From an uncultured bacterium (GTDB taxonomy: Bacteria; Cyanobacteriota; Vampirovibrionia; Gastranaerophilales; Gastranaerophilaceae): DNA of 32,019 bases. The stretch spans positions 1-32,019 of the forward strand of contig CACYUI010000020.1 in NCBI GenBank assembly GCA_902777605.1, read 5' to 3'. The notes under the pieces were generated by a model. It did not search any database. It was not told the origin of the DNA and was given only the letters and a program-made list of their open reading frames with translations. Both the position numbers and the translations under genes were made by a program. This document shows positions 31,626-32,019 of this stretch, piece by piece (within the stretch, counting starts at the first letter, position 1; every line of letters begins with the position of its first letter).

Positions 31626-31950
31626 TTGTCGGTGAGGAAACCGCCGGTGCAGATAAAGTGTTAAGGATGCAGAAGGGTTCATTTCAAATGATTACCGAGG
31701 TCTCCATTTTATAACACATCTTGAGGAAGTATTGAGTATTCAAGAATCAGCACGAACTAAAACCCGAAATTTAAAACTTTGATAAATAGCAATCAGGTTA
31801 GAAATTTAAAAGTGACGAGAGTCACTTTGAGTTGAACCTTGAAAACAGAATAGAAGACGAAAAAACTTGTTAATTCGAAACGAAAGAACGGACAACAAAA
31901 AGTCGAGCATCTTTCTTGGAGACAAGAAAGAGAAGGACATAACTTTTCTG
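31626..31950 (+). other. Pre-16S rRNA leader
   Basis: A non-coding stretch between the promoter and the 16S 5' end. It contains a hairpin AAAGTGAC-GAGA-GTCACTTT (31809-31828) with a GNRA-type loop and a second one CTTTCTTG-GAGA-CAAGAAAG (31911-31930) just before the mature end, a likely processing element. A clear boxA is not seen. Confidence 0.65.
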
Positions 31951-32019
31951 ACAATGGAGAGTTTGATCCTGGCTCAGGACGAACGCTGGCGGCGTGCTTC
32001 ATACATGCAAGTCGAACGA
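31951..32019 (+). rRNA. 16S ribosomal RNA, 5' end (partial)
   Basis: AGAGTTTGATCCTGGCTCAG begins at 31958 (position 8 in standard numbering) and is followed by the universal ACGAACGCTGGCGGCGTGC and CATGCAAGTCGAACG segments. The gene runs off the window. Confidence 0.97.

Noticed and set aside
31793..32002. Minus-strand ORF of 69 residues
   Set aside because: Antisense to the 16S rRNA start and its leader; no ribosome site and no coding features.

Overview
The window is AT-rich, gene-dense bacterial DNA that ends in the first ~69 bases of a 16S rRNA gene. The organism is most likely a flagellated member of the Gastranaerophilales / Vampirovibrionia (non-photosynthetic Cyanobacteria, 'Melainabacteria'). 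The pointers are low GC, a Gram-negative envelope (Skp-like chaperone, Sec signal peptides), glycogen synthase, a fliL-fliM-fliN block, the 16S 5' end, and many short hypothetical proteins with an N-terminal Phe-Gly-Ala tag. No database search was possible, so the taxonomy is an inference.

Layout. 1-1.3 kb: tail of an unknown gene, then a minus-strand group of FGA-tagged proteins, one of which looks split by a frameshift. 1.4-1.7 kb: three direct repeats and tRNA-Gln(CUG). 1.8-3.3 kb: a secreted protein and a Skp/OmpH chaperone, divergent from a DUF378 membrane protein. 3.3-8.1 kb: sigma-70 family factor, glgA, a small XRE regulator divergent from a hexapeptide acetyltransferase, and an Orn/Lys/Arg decarboxylase. 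8.2-12.7 kb: tandem-SIS protein, a small unknown, a ferritin-like protein and a ComM/YifB ATPase that looks leaderless. 12.7-13.8 kb: a small duplicated-motif protein and a repeat-rich stretch around tRNA-Leu(CAG) with extra fragments of the same tRNA. 14-17.5 kb: YajQ family, MgtE, glutamate dehydrogenase. 17.6-19.7 kb: fliL-fliM-fliN. 19.7-21.3 kb: PlsC-like acyltransferase, thioredoxin and a small Gly-rich protein on the minus strand. 21.4-28.6 kb: one giant gene (~2390 codons). 28.6-31.5 kb: REP-like palindromes, an FGA-tagged protein, a small acidic protein and an HNH-domain protein. 31.6 kb to the end: rRNA promoter, leader and 16S start.

The most notable content is the giant gene and its surroundings. 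Its product has no signal peptide. It carries a LysM-like segment, a Gly/Ala-rich hydrophobic region, a zincin metalloprotease motif (HELGH), and a C-terminal segment that reads as a RelA/SpoT-type alarmone synthetase domain. It is preceded by a near-consensus flagellar sigma-28 promoter. The small gene at 29690 has an almost perfect one (TAAAGTTT-N11-GCCGATAT). Together with the flagellar genes and an HNH protein carrying a related N-terminal tag, this suggests an effector/toxin set expressed with, and perhaps exported by, the flagellar system. In-frame GTAG-headed palindromes (REP-like) punctuate the linkers of the giant gene and also occur in the intergenic DNA after it.
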